NCBI GenBank assembly: GCA_018067045.1
Contig: JAGPVL010000015.1
Coordinates: 186,001-250,000, forward strand
Reading direction: 5' to 3'
DNA from: Gammaproteobacteria bacterium
Lineage (GTDB): Bacteria; Pseudomonadota; Gammaproteobacteria; Pseudomonadales; Alcanivoracaceae
Length of the DNA stretch: 64,000 nt
Part shown: positions 17,697 to 28,033 of the stretch, in pieces
Layout of the letters: every line of letters begins with the position of its first letter
Numbering within the stretch: the first letter of the stretch is position 1
Translations under genes and position numbers: made by a program
Notes under the pieces: model-generated
Database searches by the model: none
Seen by the model: only the letters and a program-made list of their open reading frames with translations
What the model was told of the DNA's origin: nothing

Positions 17697-20600
17697 CTAA
17701 GGTTTTATTGGGTCAGAAATATAGTTAAGCACGGTAGCGCCGGCGGGAACGGTTAGATAAATCTTCTCGTTAGGAAATAATCCGGCGATATTAAGCAGCA
17801 CTTCGATGTTAAGTGCGTTCGAGCTAATCTCTTCTATGCGTTGGCGGCCGTCGTCGAGAAAGCCTAGTTCACCACTGAGTTGAAGATCGAGCTCTTTACT
17901 GTACAAGTCATGTGTTACGGGTACCGGTCCGCCTTGATCATTCACGACGTCCGGCGCGAGAGAGGGCGCGTCCAAATAAAGTGATAAGTTGGCGTGAAAT
18001 TGTGAGCGACCATTTTCTTCAACGATCCAGCCTTTTGCACGTCCAAAATCCGGCGCGCTACACTCTTCAGCGGCCGGGTTGCATGAATATTTCACGCGCA
18101 TTAACTGTGGCCCCGTTGGGGTTGGCCGTGCAATAAAGCACAAGCCAACACCTCCGCCACAGCCGGTGCTGACCGCCTCGGTCAGTTTGGTGTGTACGAC
18201 CGTTCCCGACAGAACAATTCTTGTGGGATAGATATACACAAGCACGCCGCCGTTTATACGCACTGTCTCAGGAATGCTTAGATCGCTTGGGTACTGCTGG
18301 TTAACGTCATCAGCGGACAGGAAGCCAACAATATCCGCGTTCAGGTTTCCGCTTGGGTGAATAAAGGTTTCGTCAGGACAGATTAATGGCTCGTCGCTTT
18401 CATTAAAGCCACAGCCGACGTTGGCATCTTTAACTGTTATGCCTGATCCAGCCGTGCCGTCTGCATCAGGATTTGCGCTCGGATTTCTGACAAGCTGGGC
18501 GCTATTGAGCACCGCTTGTGGGTGCGTAGACGGTTTAGTTTCACCATCATCAATTTTGAAATTTGTATTGAAGTCCGCGTTAGGTAAATTATGCAGCGTC
18601 AGTAGAACATTGGTAGTAGGGGTAGTCCCTCGGAAAAAAACAGACATGGATGGTCCGCCTGCTGTGGCGGCAGGAAAATTCGACGGGGTCTGACTGAGTA
18701 ATTGTGTTTGTACTGGGTAGCCACGGGTATCACATATTGCGTCGGTGCCGCAGTTAGGGGAAGAGAGCACGGATTTCACCGTATAGCGATATAGATCTCC
18801 TGCCAGCCAGGCTGAATGGGGTGTGAAGATGACGCTGCGAGACTCGTGTGTAATGGTGCCTTCTATGGGGGCTCCGATTGGCACTCCGTTTGCGTCGACG
18901 TGTTCGACGATAAAGGTATTGTTGTTGATGGAGCCGGCATCCATTGGTTGCGAAAATGTAACGTTAATGGCGCGATTCGCAGGAAGAGAGGGTAATGGCA
19001 AGTGGTCGTCACTTGGCTTTCCGCCAGAGCAGCGCCCAGAGTCGTTAGCAGAGAGGTTTGTATCAACGAGCACACAAGGAAACCCTGGGTACGCGGTTAA
19101 GACAATAGGGCTGCGTGGGTCGCTGCTGCTGTACTCGGGGATGTCCAACACACGGGTGGTTGGGTTAACGGCGTTGCCAGATAAGTCACGCACGTCATTG
19201 ACCACGCCTAACCAATAAAACTGTCCGTAGTCGAGTGGCGAGTTCGGTTGCACGACTAATGCCGCGCCGTGTTGGTGAAACTGAAATGGAATGTTGGCGC
19301 CACCGCTATCCGTTAGGGTGAAGTTGTCGCCGACTCGAATGGTTTCAGTGTCGAGCGGCTCACTCATCTGAACAATAATTGCCTCGTCAGGACGATATAA
19401 CCCTAAGTAGTCATCCGCCACCCAGCTATGCAGGTAAGGTGATTCAGCGTCTTCGGTGGGGGGCGGTGGATTCACCTGATCAAGGTGGCCGCGCATATTA
19501 AAGCTAAGAAGACTATTTGATTCTTCGACGCCCATGACGCTTGGTTGCGCCATACTAATTGCATTCACAACGAGGCGACCCTCGTTGACTATTGCGGTGC
19601 CGACTAGCTCAAGGTGTAAAAGATTTTGCGTGACCGCGCCGCTAGCGCGGGAATCTCCTGTCGAAATTGCAACATCCATATAAAGAATGATTTGACGTGG
19701 CGCATCGATGAGATCCGAGTAGGGGTTTTTGACCATGTATCCGATTGCGTCGGATATAAAACGTATTGATACGGGGCCTGAGTCGAAGCCCGTAGGAATA
19801 TGGCCGCCGATCTTCACATCCATTATCGAACCGTTCAGTAAAGAACCGCGTTTAATACGCAGTGGAGCGCTGTCAGGAAAGGTTGGGATGTGGGCAAGTT
19901 CAACGTTAAGTGAGCCAGTTTGCTGCGATTGATTATCTGGGCCGAGCAGAACCGCGGAGAGCGGTACTGTATTGATCGCTTCGCCCGTCAATTCGGAAGT
20001 AATACTGCCGTTGAGAGAGTCTTCTACTTCTTGAGCCAGCGTTGACCTGCTTCCGGAGCTTTTCGGAAAGAAGGTGATATTTGTTCCAGAAAAGCTCTCA
20101 CCGTAAACACTCTCAACACCTTGCTCTACGACTAGGTGGTATTCCGCCCCAGGGGTGAGATCTTCGACAGGGTCTAGCGTGAGGTAGGGGCCGCTAACCA
20201 GTACTTGCGCGTTAACCAGTCCGTTAGGACCTTGCAGGGACAGCGTATCGCCATATCGTAACGAGCTTCGATTTATGGGTTGGCTAAATTGAAGGCGGAA
20301 GCTGGTGAAGTCGAGAATGGGAAATTGTACGCCATCTGGAATAACGTGCCGTAATGCAAAATCCCCCGTGGCGGCAACTTGATCGCGAGGGCCTTCACTG
20401 AGCCCACGAGTCGAAAATATTAATTGCCGAGCACGACTGATGCCATCGGCTAGATTTATTTCGCCCAGATCGAGTGTGTATTCTGTGAGCGGTGCTAGCG
20501 GTAATTCGGGCGTTAATACGAGGCCGTGACCATTACCCACCTTTTTGATCGCGTAATCAATCTCCTCACCTTGATCGTTGCGTAGTGTGATGAGGTTTTG

Positions 20601-20816
20601 CGGAAAAGTATCCACGATCGCACTGCTAAAACGTAGCACCATAGGGGAGGGAGTCGGCACTTCATTTTGACGATCTCTTGGGTAGCTATACACGATCCCT
20701 TGATTGTTCGCTATTTTGAGCGTGCTTGGTGTGATCTCGCCTTTTTCGTCACCACAAGATACTAGTGTGGTCGCACAGGCGACAATTGCTACGAACTTTA
20801 TTATTGAATGAATCAT
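17697..20816 (-). CDS. Large lipoprotein with repeated SbsA-type Ig-like domains
   Basis: The start is ATG at 20816, with AGGAG 6 nt upstream. The TTG one codon earlier is not needed. The 1039-aa product has a signal peptide ending in the lipobox LVSC (about residue 21), so it is lipid-anchored. At least four Ig-like SbsA (Big_5) type segments are visible from their FSxPI/xxxSI and YTL signatures: near residues 45-135, 165-255, 470-560 and 625-710. A mid-region between the second and third forms an unassigned beta-rich domain. The C-terminal 250 residues have paired cysteines. It is probably an extracellular or outer-membrane surface protein working with the FadL-type channel encoded 23 bp upstream. 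No enzymatic motif was recognised. Confidence 0.78.
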   Translation of the reverse strand: MIHSIIKFVAIVACATTLVSCGDEKGEITPSTLKIANNQGIVYSYPRDRQNEVPTPSPMVLRFSSAIVDTFPQNLITLRNDQGEEIDYAIKKVGNGHGLVLTPELPLAPLTEYTLDLGEINLADGISRARQLIFSTRGLSEGPRDQVAATGDFALRHVIPDGVQFPILDFTSFRLQFSQPINRSSLRYGDTLSLQGPNGLVNAQVLVSGPYLTLDPVEDLTPGAEYHLVVEQGVESVYGESFSGTNITFFPKSSGSRSTLAQEVEDSLNGSITSELTGEAINTVPLSAVLLGPDNQSQQTGSLNVELAHIPTFPDSAPLRIKRGSLLNGSIMDVKIGGHIPTGFDSGPVSIRFISDAIGYMVKNPYSDLIDAPRQIILYMDVAISTGDSRASGAVTQNLLHLELVGTAIVNEGRLVVNAISMAQPSVMGVEESNSLLSFNMRGHLDQVNPPPPTEDAESPYLHSWVADDYLGLYRPDEAIIVQMSEPLDTETIRVGDNFTLTDSGGANIPFQFHQHGAALVVQPNSPLDYGQFYWLGVVNDVRDLSGNAVNPTTRVLDIPEYSSSDPRSPIVLTAYPGFPCVLVDTNLSANDSGRCSGGKPSDDHLPLPSLPANRAINVTFSQPMDAGSINNNTFIVEHVDANGVPIGAPIEGTITHESRSVIFTPHSAWLAGDLYRYTVKSVLSSPNCGTDAICDTRGYPVQTQLLSQTPSNFPAATAGGPSMSVFFRGTTPTTNVLLTLHNLPNADFNTNFKIDDGETKPSTHPQAVLNSAQLVRNPSANPDADGTAGSGITVKDANVGCGFNESDEPLICPDETFIHPSGNLNADIVGFLSADDVNQQYPSDLSIPETVRINGGVLVYIYPTRIVLSGTVVHTKLTEAVSTGCGGGVGLCFIARPTPTGPQLMRVKYSCNPAAEECSAPDFGRAKGWIVEENGRSQFHANLSLYLDAPSLAPDVVNDQGGPVPVTHDLYSKELDLQLSGELGFLDDGRQRIEEISSNALNIEVLLNIAGLFPNEKIYLTVPAGATVLNYISDPIKP

Positions 20817-20839
20817 CAAATTCTCCTCATCACGCTCAG

Positions 20840-22210
20840 TTAGAACTTCATCGTGAAGCTGCCCACAAACACGTGTACGTCGCCACTGGCGCGTACCGTT
20901 TCGTAAGGGGCGGGGCTGGAGGAGTTACTTAGGTCAAAGTCTCGCTCAGAAAGACTGTGGAATTGATATCCAAAGTCAAACTGCACGGGAGACGCCATAT
21001 ACAAATGATCAGGAAGTCGATGAGCGACGACACTAAAGCCGAGCCCGACAATAAGTTTATCTGTGTCAAGATAATTTACATCTGGGCTAGTGGTGTTTGT
21101 CATTGGGGACTCTTCCCATGCCGCGCCAGTCTTTAACGTAACGTTTTCAGTGAGGCTGTACTCCAATCCCAGTCTTGGGATAAAGATATCTTTAAAGTCG
21201 AGATTGCCTTGGTCTTGAATAGTGTCTTCTTTCAGTTTGTCAGTGAGTCGAGACCATTGTTGGTATTCTCCTGTTAGGCCGACCCCAACGTCGCCAAATT
21301 GATAGCGCACACCAAATGCGGTGATTGCTGGTTGAAAGGCATCGAAAGCAGTAATCGCGAGAATCAAACCAGGGCTTGTTACGGTTCCAGGGATTTCTGC
21401 TTCAGCATTTACTTCAACACGTGCATTCGAGTAAGCACGGTGTGATAGCGCAACGTCGAGATTGTCGAGCCAACAGCTTTGTGTTGAACAGAAAGTGTCG
21501 CCCGCATTCATGTTGAGACCAACAATCGGACGGAATACCGGTTTTGCCGAAACGTTTAGACGTTCATTACTGGTGTTACCTTGCAAGTCAGTCATCGTGT
21601 AGAGGTTTGCATCACTATGTAGCGTAATGCGCATCGAAGCGCCGATGTTGATGCCACGCCATAGCTTGGTCCCAAATCCTATAGACAGTAGTAGCGGTTC
21701 GCGGTCGTACTGCAAGAACTGCCCCCCTTCGGATGTTTCTGAGCTGAACGCTAGCATCTCTTGCGCGTACTTTTCGCTGCCGAGCATAAAGCCGAGATAC
21801 ATAGGGTGCTTAAGGGTGCTCAAGTCACTTAAATCGGTTTTCAATCCCAATAAAAGTTGCTGTGATGGCGAGTTATCAATGATGTCACTGCTGCGGTTGG
21901 CTGGGGCTGATCCGCCAAGGCTTTTTGCACGTAGTTCATGATCCGCATGAAATAAACCCGTAGTGAGTTCGCTATGTGAATCGTTCGCTAACGCTGCTGG
22001 ATTGTAATATACCGCTGACGTTTGCGAGTTAAAGAGCGACATGGCCTGCGCGGTAGATACATCGTGTGGAAGTATTCCGTAGGTTGATGGTGAATTTCCC
22101 ATGTTTGCCGATACGGATGTTGACATAGTCAACAATATTCCCATGTGCAGTAGTGAATAGGCTGATCTTGATGTTCTTTTCTGAGGCTCAAATCTTTTAG
22201 AAATCTTCAT
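20840..22210 (-). CDS. FadL/OmpP1/TodX-family outer membrane channel
   Basis: 456 aa with a long signal peptide ending after VSANM (about residue 36). The mature start (GNSPSTYGILPHDVSTAQAMSLFNSQTSAVYYNPAALA) is the FadL hatch region: the AxNP-type motif appears as YYNPAAL. The rest is amphipathic beta-strand ending in FVGSFTMKF, with a C-terminal aromatic residue as in outer membrane barrels. The family lets long-chain fatty acids and other hydrophobic compounds pass the outer membrane. Its place between the anchored repeat protein and the Ig-like lipoprotein, and in line with a lipase, suggests it imports the hydrolysis products. Confidence 0.82.
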   Translation of the reverse strand: MKISKRFEPQKRTSRSAYSLLHMGILLTMSTSVSANMGNSPSTYGILPHDVSTAQAMSLFNSQTSAVYYNPAALANDSHSELTTGLFHADHELRAKSLGGSAPANRSSDIIDNSPSQQLLLGLKTDLSDLSTLKHPMYLGFMLGSEKYAQEMLAFSSETSEGGQFLQYDREPLLLSIGFGTKLWRGINIGASMRITLHSDANLYTMTDLQGNTSNERLNVSAKPVFRPIVGLNMNAGDTFCSTQSCWLDNLDVALSHRAYSNARVEVNAEAEIPGTVTSPGLILAITAFDAFQPAITAFGVRYQFGDVGVGLTGEYQQWSRLTDKLKEDTIQDQGNLDFKDIFIPRLGLEYSLTENVTLKTGAAWEESPMTNTTSPDVNYLDTDKLIVGLGFSVVAHRLPDHLYMASPVQFDFGYQFHSLSERDFDLSNSSSPAPYETVRASGDVHVFVGSFTMKF

Positions 22211-22257
22211 TTTTATCGAATCCTTAAATTTTTTAGTTCAATTTTTCTACGGCCAAT

Positions 22258-25200
22258 TTAGCGACGGCGATAACGTGGCCCTAGTGGGCTACGACGCGTT
22301 GACAGGCGCAGCGCGAGCAATGAAGCCAGCAGGAACATGAAGGTGTTAAAGCTGCCGACGCCACCTGGTTCTTCGCCAACGGTATGAGCTGTTACGGGGT
22401 CATCGGTGGCAGTCGGCGGAACTGGATCGGAGCCAGTACCGTTTCCGGTTAGGATTACTTGAATGGCTAATGCTGCAGAAGATATCTGTAGCTCAGCGGA
22501 TTTCATGCCTGCGCTAGATGGCGAGAAACTGACGTGGATCGTGCAGGTTTCGGTTGGCTGCAAGGATCGGCAAAGATCGCTCTTGAACGGGAAATAGCTG
22601 CCGCGGTCCGTGCCGCTTACTGACGTAACGAGGGACAACGTTGTGGATCCAGTATTCTCTGCGACGAGTACGAGCTGTTTTGCGTTGCCGGGATCAACGT
22701 CGCCGAAGCTGAGTGCTTCTGTTGAGATCGTTAATCCCGGTTGCGGTTGGGCGAGTCCTGCTGCTATCAGCGGAATAGTGAGTGATGCAGTCTCTGGATC
22801 ATTAGAAGAAATGATGATTGCAGCATCAACGTCACCAATTACGGTGGGTGCGTAGATGAGGGCTAGCGTGCAGATCTGACTAGGCGAAAGGGCACCATTG
22901 CAGCTTTCTTCGAGGGTGAAATCAGTGCTATCAGTACCTTCGATGGCGACGCTGTTGATGATGAGGTTCGTTGAACCAGTATTTTCAATCGTGATGTCTC
23001 GTCGGCGTGTCTCGTTAACAACAACACCGCCAAATTCCGCAATAGATGCGGTAATGATAGGCAACGGCATTGGAGTACCGGCTCCATCTAGTGTGATGCT
23101 TAAGCTCGGTGTATCGGTATCGTTTGATGTCAGCGTCAGTGTTGCGGTATCGGTCGTCACGGTGCTCGGCGAGAAGGTGATATTAATGGTGCAAGTAGCG
23201 CTCGCGACGATCGTTCCGCAGTTGTTGGTTTGCGAGAAACTGGTGGCTCCCGCAATGTTGATGTTAGTCAGATCGAGATTTGCCGAGCCGGTGTTGGAGA
23301 CGGTAATGGCCTGATCTGAGTTGGTGCCTACTTGATGTGCGCCGAATGTTATTGCAGTGCTGCTTACGGCAATGTTTGGCGTCGGTAACGCTAAGCCTGA
23401 GCCAGATATTGGGATCACGACCGTTGGCGTTTCTGGATCATCGCTAGTGAGTGTTAAAGCCGCTGCCTTAAGGCCAATGCTGGTTGGGGAAAACGATACG
23501 GTGATAGCACACTCTTCGGCAGGGGATAGCTGTGAACAGTTATGGCTGACGGTAAAGCTCGTTGTATCGATGCCAGACACGGAAATATTGCTCACATTGA
23601 GATTTGCCGTACCGCTGTTGCTCGCGGTTATCGTGAGTGTTTCAGATTGGCCGACAGTCGTCGCCGCGAAAAGTAACGTCATGCTGTCGAGACTCAGATC
23701 AGGCATTGGCGCTGCGGTTGCATTTCCCGATAACGATACGCTCACTAGTATGTTGTCTAGGTCGTTGGAATTGATCGTCAGAGTTGCGTTACGTAGCCCT
23801 TGTGCGAGAGGCGCGAAGGTCACGGTAATAGCGCAATCTTCACTGGCTAGGATGTCAACGCAATCATGATCTATGGAATAATCCGCGGCGTTTGTGCCGA
23901 TAATAGCGACACTACTAAGCGTTAAGTCTCCTGAGCCGGTGTTGGCAATAATTGTGTTTAAGCTGGTTGTGCTGCCGATTTCAGTGTCATCAAAATTCAA
24001 TGCCAGTGGCGAGACAGATATCTCTGGATTTAATTCAATTAGGCCGCTTCCACTGAGAGAGATCGCCAATTCAGGCGCGTTTGGCGCATTCGAGGATAGG
24101 TGCAAGGTTGCCGCATGCGGTCCTTCTATTGTTGGCGAGAAACTAACGGTAATTGTGCAGCTATCACTCGGAGCGATAGCAGAACAATTTCCATCGTCCA
24201 TATGAAAGAAGCTTGAGCTGTTGATGCCTGATAGCGAAATGGCGGCGGACAAGGGTTGGCTGCCAATGTTGCTGATGATCAGTGTTTCGCTTGCCGTGTC
24301 ATTGATAGGCACCTCGCCAAACCCCATTACCTCAAGGCTTGTCGAGATGATTGGCTGTGGCGTTAGCTCCGCGAGTCCGTTCAGGGGAATATTAAATGAG
24401 GGGCTGTCTGGGTCATTGGAACTAATTGCGAGGGATGCGGATAGGTCGCCGCTTTCGTTCGGATTGAAGTTTGCGGTTAGTGTACAAATGCTGAAAACGG
24501 CGACGGTTGAACAGTCATGACTTTGTGAAAATGCCGCGGCATTATCTCCGGAAATAGTGACGTCGCTTATCGTTAGCGGAGCGTCTCCTATATTCGCGAC
24601 GGTTACAATAATTTGCTTTGATTCGCCAACGAGGGTGGCAGCGAAAGTCAGTGTATTTGGCGCCACAGCAATGTTGGGTTGGGGCTGACTGGTTCCGCTC
24701 GCTGAGAGTGAGATTATGGTGGTTGGGTTACTGACGGAATTTGACGCTATGTGAATTGCTGCCGACTTGCTCCCTTCGGAGTTGGGTGAAAATGTAATGG
24801 ATAGGGAACAGCTTTCAGAAGACGCTACGAAGGAGCAATCATGTGTTTGAGCAAATTCACTCGCATCAGCCCCGACGAGTGAAATAGAGCTAATGTTGAG
24901 TTCTGCTGTGCCACTGTTTGTAATGGTTGCTATGCGATTGGCGTTGCTTCCTATCTGAACAGTGCTGAAGTCGATTGACGCCGTAGAGAGGGTGATTTCT
25001 GGCGCCGGTATTAATGTGGCTTGACCGGTTAACGCTACTTTCAGCGTCGGACTATCTGGATCATTTGATTGCACGGTTAGGCTTGCTGCACGCGAGCCGT
25101 TCCCAGACGGTATGAACGTTACCACTATCGTGCAGCTGGAGCTGGGCGCGACAGATGAGCAGTTATGGCTTTGTGAAAATTCAGCCGCATTTGTTCCATC

Positions 25201-26643
25201 GATAAAAATATTATTGATCGCTAAAGGCGCTGTACCGATGTTGGAAACGGTTGCGCTTAGATTAGTGGTATTTCCGGTCGGTAACTCGCCGAACGATAAA
25301 GCAGTAGGAGAGATCACTATTTCTGGTTGCGGGGCAAAGACGCCTTCGCCCATTAACAATACTTGTGAAGAGGGAGTGTCAGCGTCATTTGAGAGAATAG
25401 TTAGCGTCGCCGAACGTAGGCCTTCTCCGGAAGGCGTAAAGCTAATAGTGATGGTACATTGCGAATCTGCATCGACGATCGTGCAATCATTAGTCTGAAA
25501 AAACTCACTACTGTCGGCGCCAGTTATAGTAATCATTCCGTTGATAAGCAGTGTGGCTGTACCGGTATTATTGATCGTAACGATCATGTTTTCGGTGACG
25601 CCGGCTTGGACTTCGGCAAAGTTTACTTGGCTTGTGCTTAGGCTGATATGAGGCTCGGGAGCGAAGACACCTTGCCCAGACAGTCCTACGGTTACGGTGG
25701 GGGTGTCAGCATCGTTTGATAAGATGCTGAGTACAGCAGTTCGTGATCCCTCACCAGAAGGTGAGAATGAAACCGTTACGGTGCAAGTCTGCGCGGCGGC
25801 GACCGTTGAGCAGTCGTTTGATTGAAAGTATTCGCTCGCATCAGCGCCACTGATATTAATACTGTTGATAACGAGGCTTGCATTGCCTTGGTTGGATATT
25901 GTTACTGCAATATCGTCGGTCGTGCCGGCCTGTGTGTCGCCAAACGTTACCGCGTTTGGGTTAACTGAAATTTCTGGGGTAGGGTCTGGTTCCGCAGGTG
26001 TGATGGTAAAACGATGCAGAATGTTGTTCTGCCCAGCATCAAGTGTGCAAGGAGCCGGAAATATTCCTGTACTTGGGTCTGATTCCGCAAAAATAACTGG
26101 GCTGCCGTCTGCTTTGAGTGCCAGTAAGGCTAGATTGATGTTGCCCACGGAGATCGCCAGTTCGCCAATATTCAATGCACTAAAGGTTAATGGCGGTGTT
26201 TGTCCAGCGGCAATCAAGTCGAAGTCTCCGTTCACTGCGGGAACGTCCTGCCGAGCAATGGTTAATGGAACGTCTAAATCGAGTGAAAGATTATTCCCCG
26301 ATATATTGGACGATGAGTTTGCCGTTCCTCCTAGTGAAGTTGCGCTGACAATGTTGAGGCCCATCCATGTATTGCCTTTCGCTGTCGCAATTGCTTCGAG
26401 ATTGAACGCGCCGGTAGACTGACCAACCGGTAAACTATCTGGCATGTCGGAGTTGACGATAACAGACATCGGCTGCACGCCAATAAGCGGGTAAGTGCAG
26501 TGATAGTTGAGCTCGATGGAAACCGGATTGGCATGAGCTAGCGTGGATGCTAATAGGAATAATGTGATCGCTGAAAGGCTTAATGTGATGTCGTAAAATT
26601 GTGATGCTAGTGACGTGAGTCGTTTTCCAGTAGATGTCTTCAT
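22258..26643 (-). CDS. Giant DUF6801-like protein with eleven choice-of-anchor-D repeats and C-terminal anchor
   Basis: ATG at 26643 is chosen because GGAGAG lies 7 nt upstream. Starts at 26685 and 26664 have no such site. The 1461-aa product has a signal peptide (cleavage after AHA), then a DUF6801-like domain of about 175 aa (LNYHCTYPLIG to TLDAGQNNILH). Eleven tandem repeats of about 105 aa follow, of the ASPM/SPD-2/Hydin (choice-of-anchor D) type. Most have FGxxxxG, SNxG, a Cys pair and a conserved SNDPDSP-like turn. The last 35 residues have Gly-Gly, a hydrophobic stretch and an Arg-rich end, like a GlyGly-CTERM sorting tail. It is probably a long, rigid surface fibre. No catalytic site was seen. 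The tail may be cut by a rhombosortase, but that gene is not in the window. Confidence 0.8.
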   Translation of the reverse strand: MKTSTGKRLTSLASQFYDITLSLSAITLFLLASTLAHANPVSIELNYHCTYPLIGVQPMSVIVNSDMPDSLPVGQSTGAFNLEAIATAKGNTWMGLNIVSATSLGGTANSSSNISGNNLSLDLDVPLTIARQDVPAVNGDFDLIAAGQTPPLTFSALNIGELAISVGNINLALLALKADGSPVIFAESDPSTGIFPAPCTLDAGQNNILHRFTITPAEPDPTPEISVNPNAVTFGDTQAGTTDDIAVTISNQGNASLVINSINISGADASEYFQSNDCSTVAAAQTCTVTVSFSPSGEGSRTAVLSILSNDADTPTVTVGLSGQGVFAPEPHISLSTSQVNFAEVQAGVTENMIVTINNTGTATLLINGMITITGADSSEFFQTNDCTIVDADSQCTITISFTPSGEGLRSATLTILSNDADTPSSQVLLMGEGVFAPQPEIVISPTALSFGELPTGNTTNLSATVSNIGTAPLAINNIFIDGTNAAEFSQSHNCSSVAPSSSCTIVVTFIPSGNGSRAASLTVQSNDPDSPTLKVALTGQATLIPAPEITLSTASIDFSTVQIGSNANRIATITNSGTAELNISSISLVGADASEFAQTHDCSFVASSESCSLSITFSPNSEGSKSAAIHIASNSVSNPTTIISLSASGTSQPQPNIAVAPNTLTFAATLVGESKQIIVTVANIGDAPLTISDVTISGDNAAAFSQSHDCSTVAVFSICTLTANFNPNESGDLSASLAISSNDPDSPSFNIPLNGLAELTPQPIISTSLEVMGFGEVPINDTASETLIISNIGSQPLSAAISLSGINSSSFFHMDDGNCSAIAPSDSCTITVSFSPTIEGPHAATLHLSSNAPNAPELAISLSGSGLIELNPEISVSPLALNFDDTEIGSTTSLNTIIANTGSGDLTLSSVAIIGTNAADYSIDHDCVDILASEDCAITVTFAPLAQGLRNATLTINSNDLDNILVSVSLSGNATAAPMPDLSLDSMTLLFAATTVGQSETLTITASNSGTANLNVSNISVSGIDTTSFTVSHNCSQLSPAEECAITVSFSPTSIGLKAAALTLTSDDPETPTVVIPISGSGLALPTPNIAVSSTAITFGAHQVGTNSDQAITVSNTGSANLDLTNINIAGATSFSQTNNCGTIVASATCTINITFSPSTVTTDTATLTLTSNDTDTPSLSITLDGAGTPMPLPIITASIAEFGGVVVNETRRRDITIENTGSTNLIINSVAIEGTDSTDFTLEESCNGALSPSQICTLALIYAPTVIGDVDAAIIISSNDPETASLTIPLIAAGLAQPQPGLTISTEALSFGDVDPGNAKQLVLVAENTGSTTLSLVTSVSGTDRGSYFPFKSDLCRSLQPTETCTIHVSFSPSSAGMKSAELQISSAALAIQVILTGNGTGSDPVPPTATDDPVTAHTVGEEPGGVGSFNTFMFLLASLLALRLSTRRSPLGPRYRRR

Positions 26644-26727
26644 GACGATGCTCTCCGGGCGCATGAATCCATATTGACGGGACACGATGCGGCATTATTA
26701 TTTTTCTAGTTTGAGAACCTTTTAAAA

Positions 26728-26772
26728 CGCGGCCTGAAATACAGATATACGGCATTAACAATTCAGGCTGCG
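26728..26772 (-). other. Imperfect inverted repeat between lipase and giant repeat protein genes
   Basis: 11-bp arms (CGCGGCCTGAA / TTCAGGCTGCG, one mismatch) with a 23-nt loop, followed on the minus strand by TTTT. It may be a weak terminator or mRNA processing element. Confidence 0.4.
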
Positions 26773-26791
26773 TTCTATTACATGAACTTTT

Positions 26792-28033
26792 TCATTCCAC
26801 ACAGTTGGATGACGCCGGTATTCCGCTAAATCGATTTTCTAGGAAATCAATGACGTCAGCGTTTCCGTGGTAAACGAGATTAATGTGGCGAATAACGCCG
26901 TTCTCACCGTCAGTGTCATATTCCTTCCATGTATGCGTCGCTCCTTGCGAGCAGTAAGTGGTGCGCAGATCTTTTGCCTGCCCGAATGCAACTAATCCGT
27001 CTTGTATCTCGTGATACTGAAAAATGGGGGACGTGATTTCGGTCTTGCCGAGCTCGTTTTCAGCAATGCGATTAAATCGATCGAGGTTAAGAGGGTTGAT
27101 GTCGGTTAGATCAGAAAGTTTTTTCCCAGAGAAGCCTTGTATTAGCTCGATGACGCACATGTCATTCTCCATGCTGCTCACCGCAGCGCGGCCCGCGTCG
27201 CTGAGATAGGGAGAGAGTGATAATCCCGGGTAGGCATAGTCTTGCCCGAGTAGCGCGTAAAAGAGAACGCCAAAGCCGGGCTGGCCTTCTAGGGGGAGAG
27301 CTACCTGAGCTAAGTTAGCGGGTACGCCACCTGCAGCAGTGCCAACAACGGTCATTTCAGGCGCATAGGTTGGTTGCATCTGTGCCGCCCAAAGGGATGC
27401 TGCGCCACCTTGGGAGTAACCGCGAAATGCGACCTGGTATTCGCTGACGTTCGCATTGAAGTGGTGCGCGGTAGCGCGAGCAATATCAATTGCGGCGGCG
27501 CCCATCGAGCGGCCAACAATGTAGGTCGATTGCGGGTTCTGGTGATAACCCTCGTAATCGGGTATCGCAATAATATAGCCGCGCGACAGCATGTCGTTGA
27601 TTGCGGATTGCTCATAGTAGGCGCCGTTATCAATCATTCTTGATGGTGTGCAGCGAAATGCGGGGCCAGCAGTGCCTGGGGCCATAACGACAATGTTTCG
27701 TAGTGTTGAGGTTGAGCCTTTTGGGATAATAATGGAGCCCGTCGTTAGATTTGGATTTCCCAGTGCATTTGCGGAGTGATACATCACTCTGAATGCGTCT
27801 GCTGCTTTGTTCGCGGAGGGAGGGCCGGCGCGCATTGGCTCTTCACGAAAAATTTCGCCCGGAATTCCAGCGGGGAGTGATGTCGGTAAGGTATAGAAAG
27901 TGAGAACGTCTTCTGTTTCGGTAGCGGCGATCTGCAAAGAAAGAGGCAATAACGTTATTAGTGATAACGTGGCAAGGGCGCCTTTAAGCGTGTAGATACG
28001 CCGCTTCGCGACGAGTACGGTATTGATGTCCAT
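26792..28033 (-). CDS. Secretory lipase (LIP family, alpha/beta hydrolase)
   Basis: 413 aa with an N-terminal hydrophobic segment (about residues 17-36) as signal peptide. The family's secretory-lipase layout is clear: a GIPGEIFREEPM start, APGTAGPAFRC, IPDYEGYHQNPQSTY, and the nucleophile elbow GYSQGG with Ser207. The C-terminal Asp and His of the triad are probably in the HGNADVIDF region, but I cannot fix both. Four cysteines could form disulfides. Lipases of this family hydrolyse triacylglycerols and other esters. The start codon overlaps the stop of the upstream DUF6801-like gene (TAATG), so the two are co-translated. Polyester or sterol-ester hydrolysis is an equal possibility. Confidence 0.87.
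   Translation of the reverse strand: MDINTVLVAKRRIYTLKGALATLSLITLLPLSLQIAATETEDVLTFYTLPTSLPAGIPGEIFREEPMRAGPPSANKAADAFRVMYHSANALGNPNLTTGSIIIPKGSTSTLRNIVVMAPGTAGPAFRCTPSRMIDNGAYYEQSAINDMLSRGYIIAIPDYEGYHQNPQSTYIVGRSMGAAAIDIARATAHHFNANVSEYQVAFRGYSQGGAASLWAAQMQPTYAPEMTVVGTAAGGVPANLAQVALPLEGQPGFGVLFYALLGQDYAYPGLSLSPYLSDAGRAAVSSMENDMCVIELIQGFSGKKLSDLTDINPLNLDRFNRIAENELGKTEITSPIFQYHEIQDGLVAFGQAKDLRTTYCSQGATHTWKEYDTDGENGVIRHINLVYHGNADVIDFLENRFSGIPASSNCVE

Noticed and set aside
22610-26422. Several long plus-strand frames
   Set aside because: They lie opposite the eleven repeats of the giant protein and follow the repeat periodicity. They have no signals of their own.
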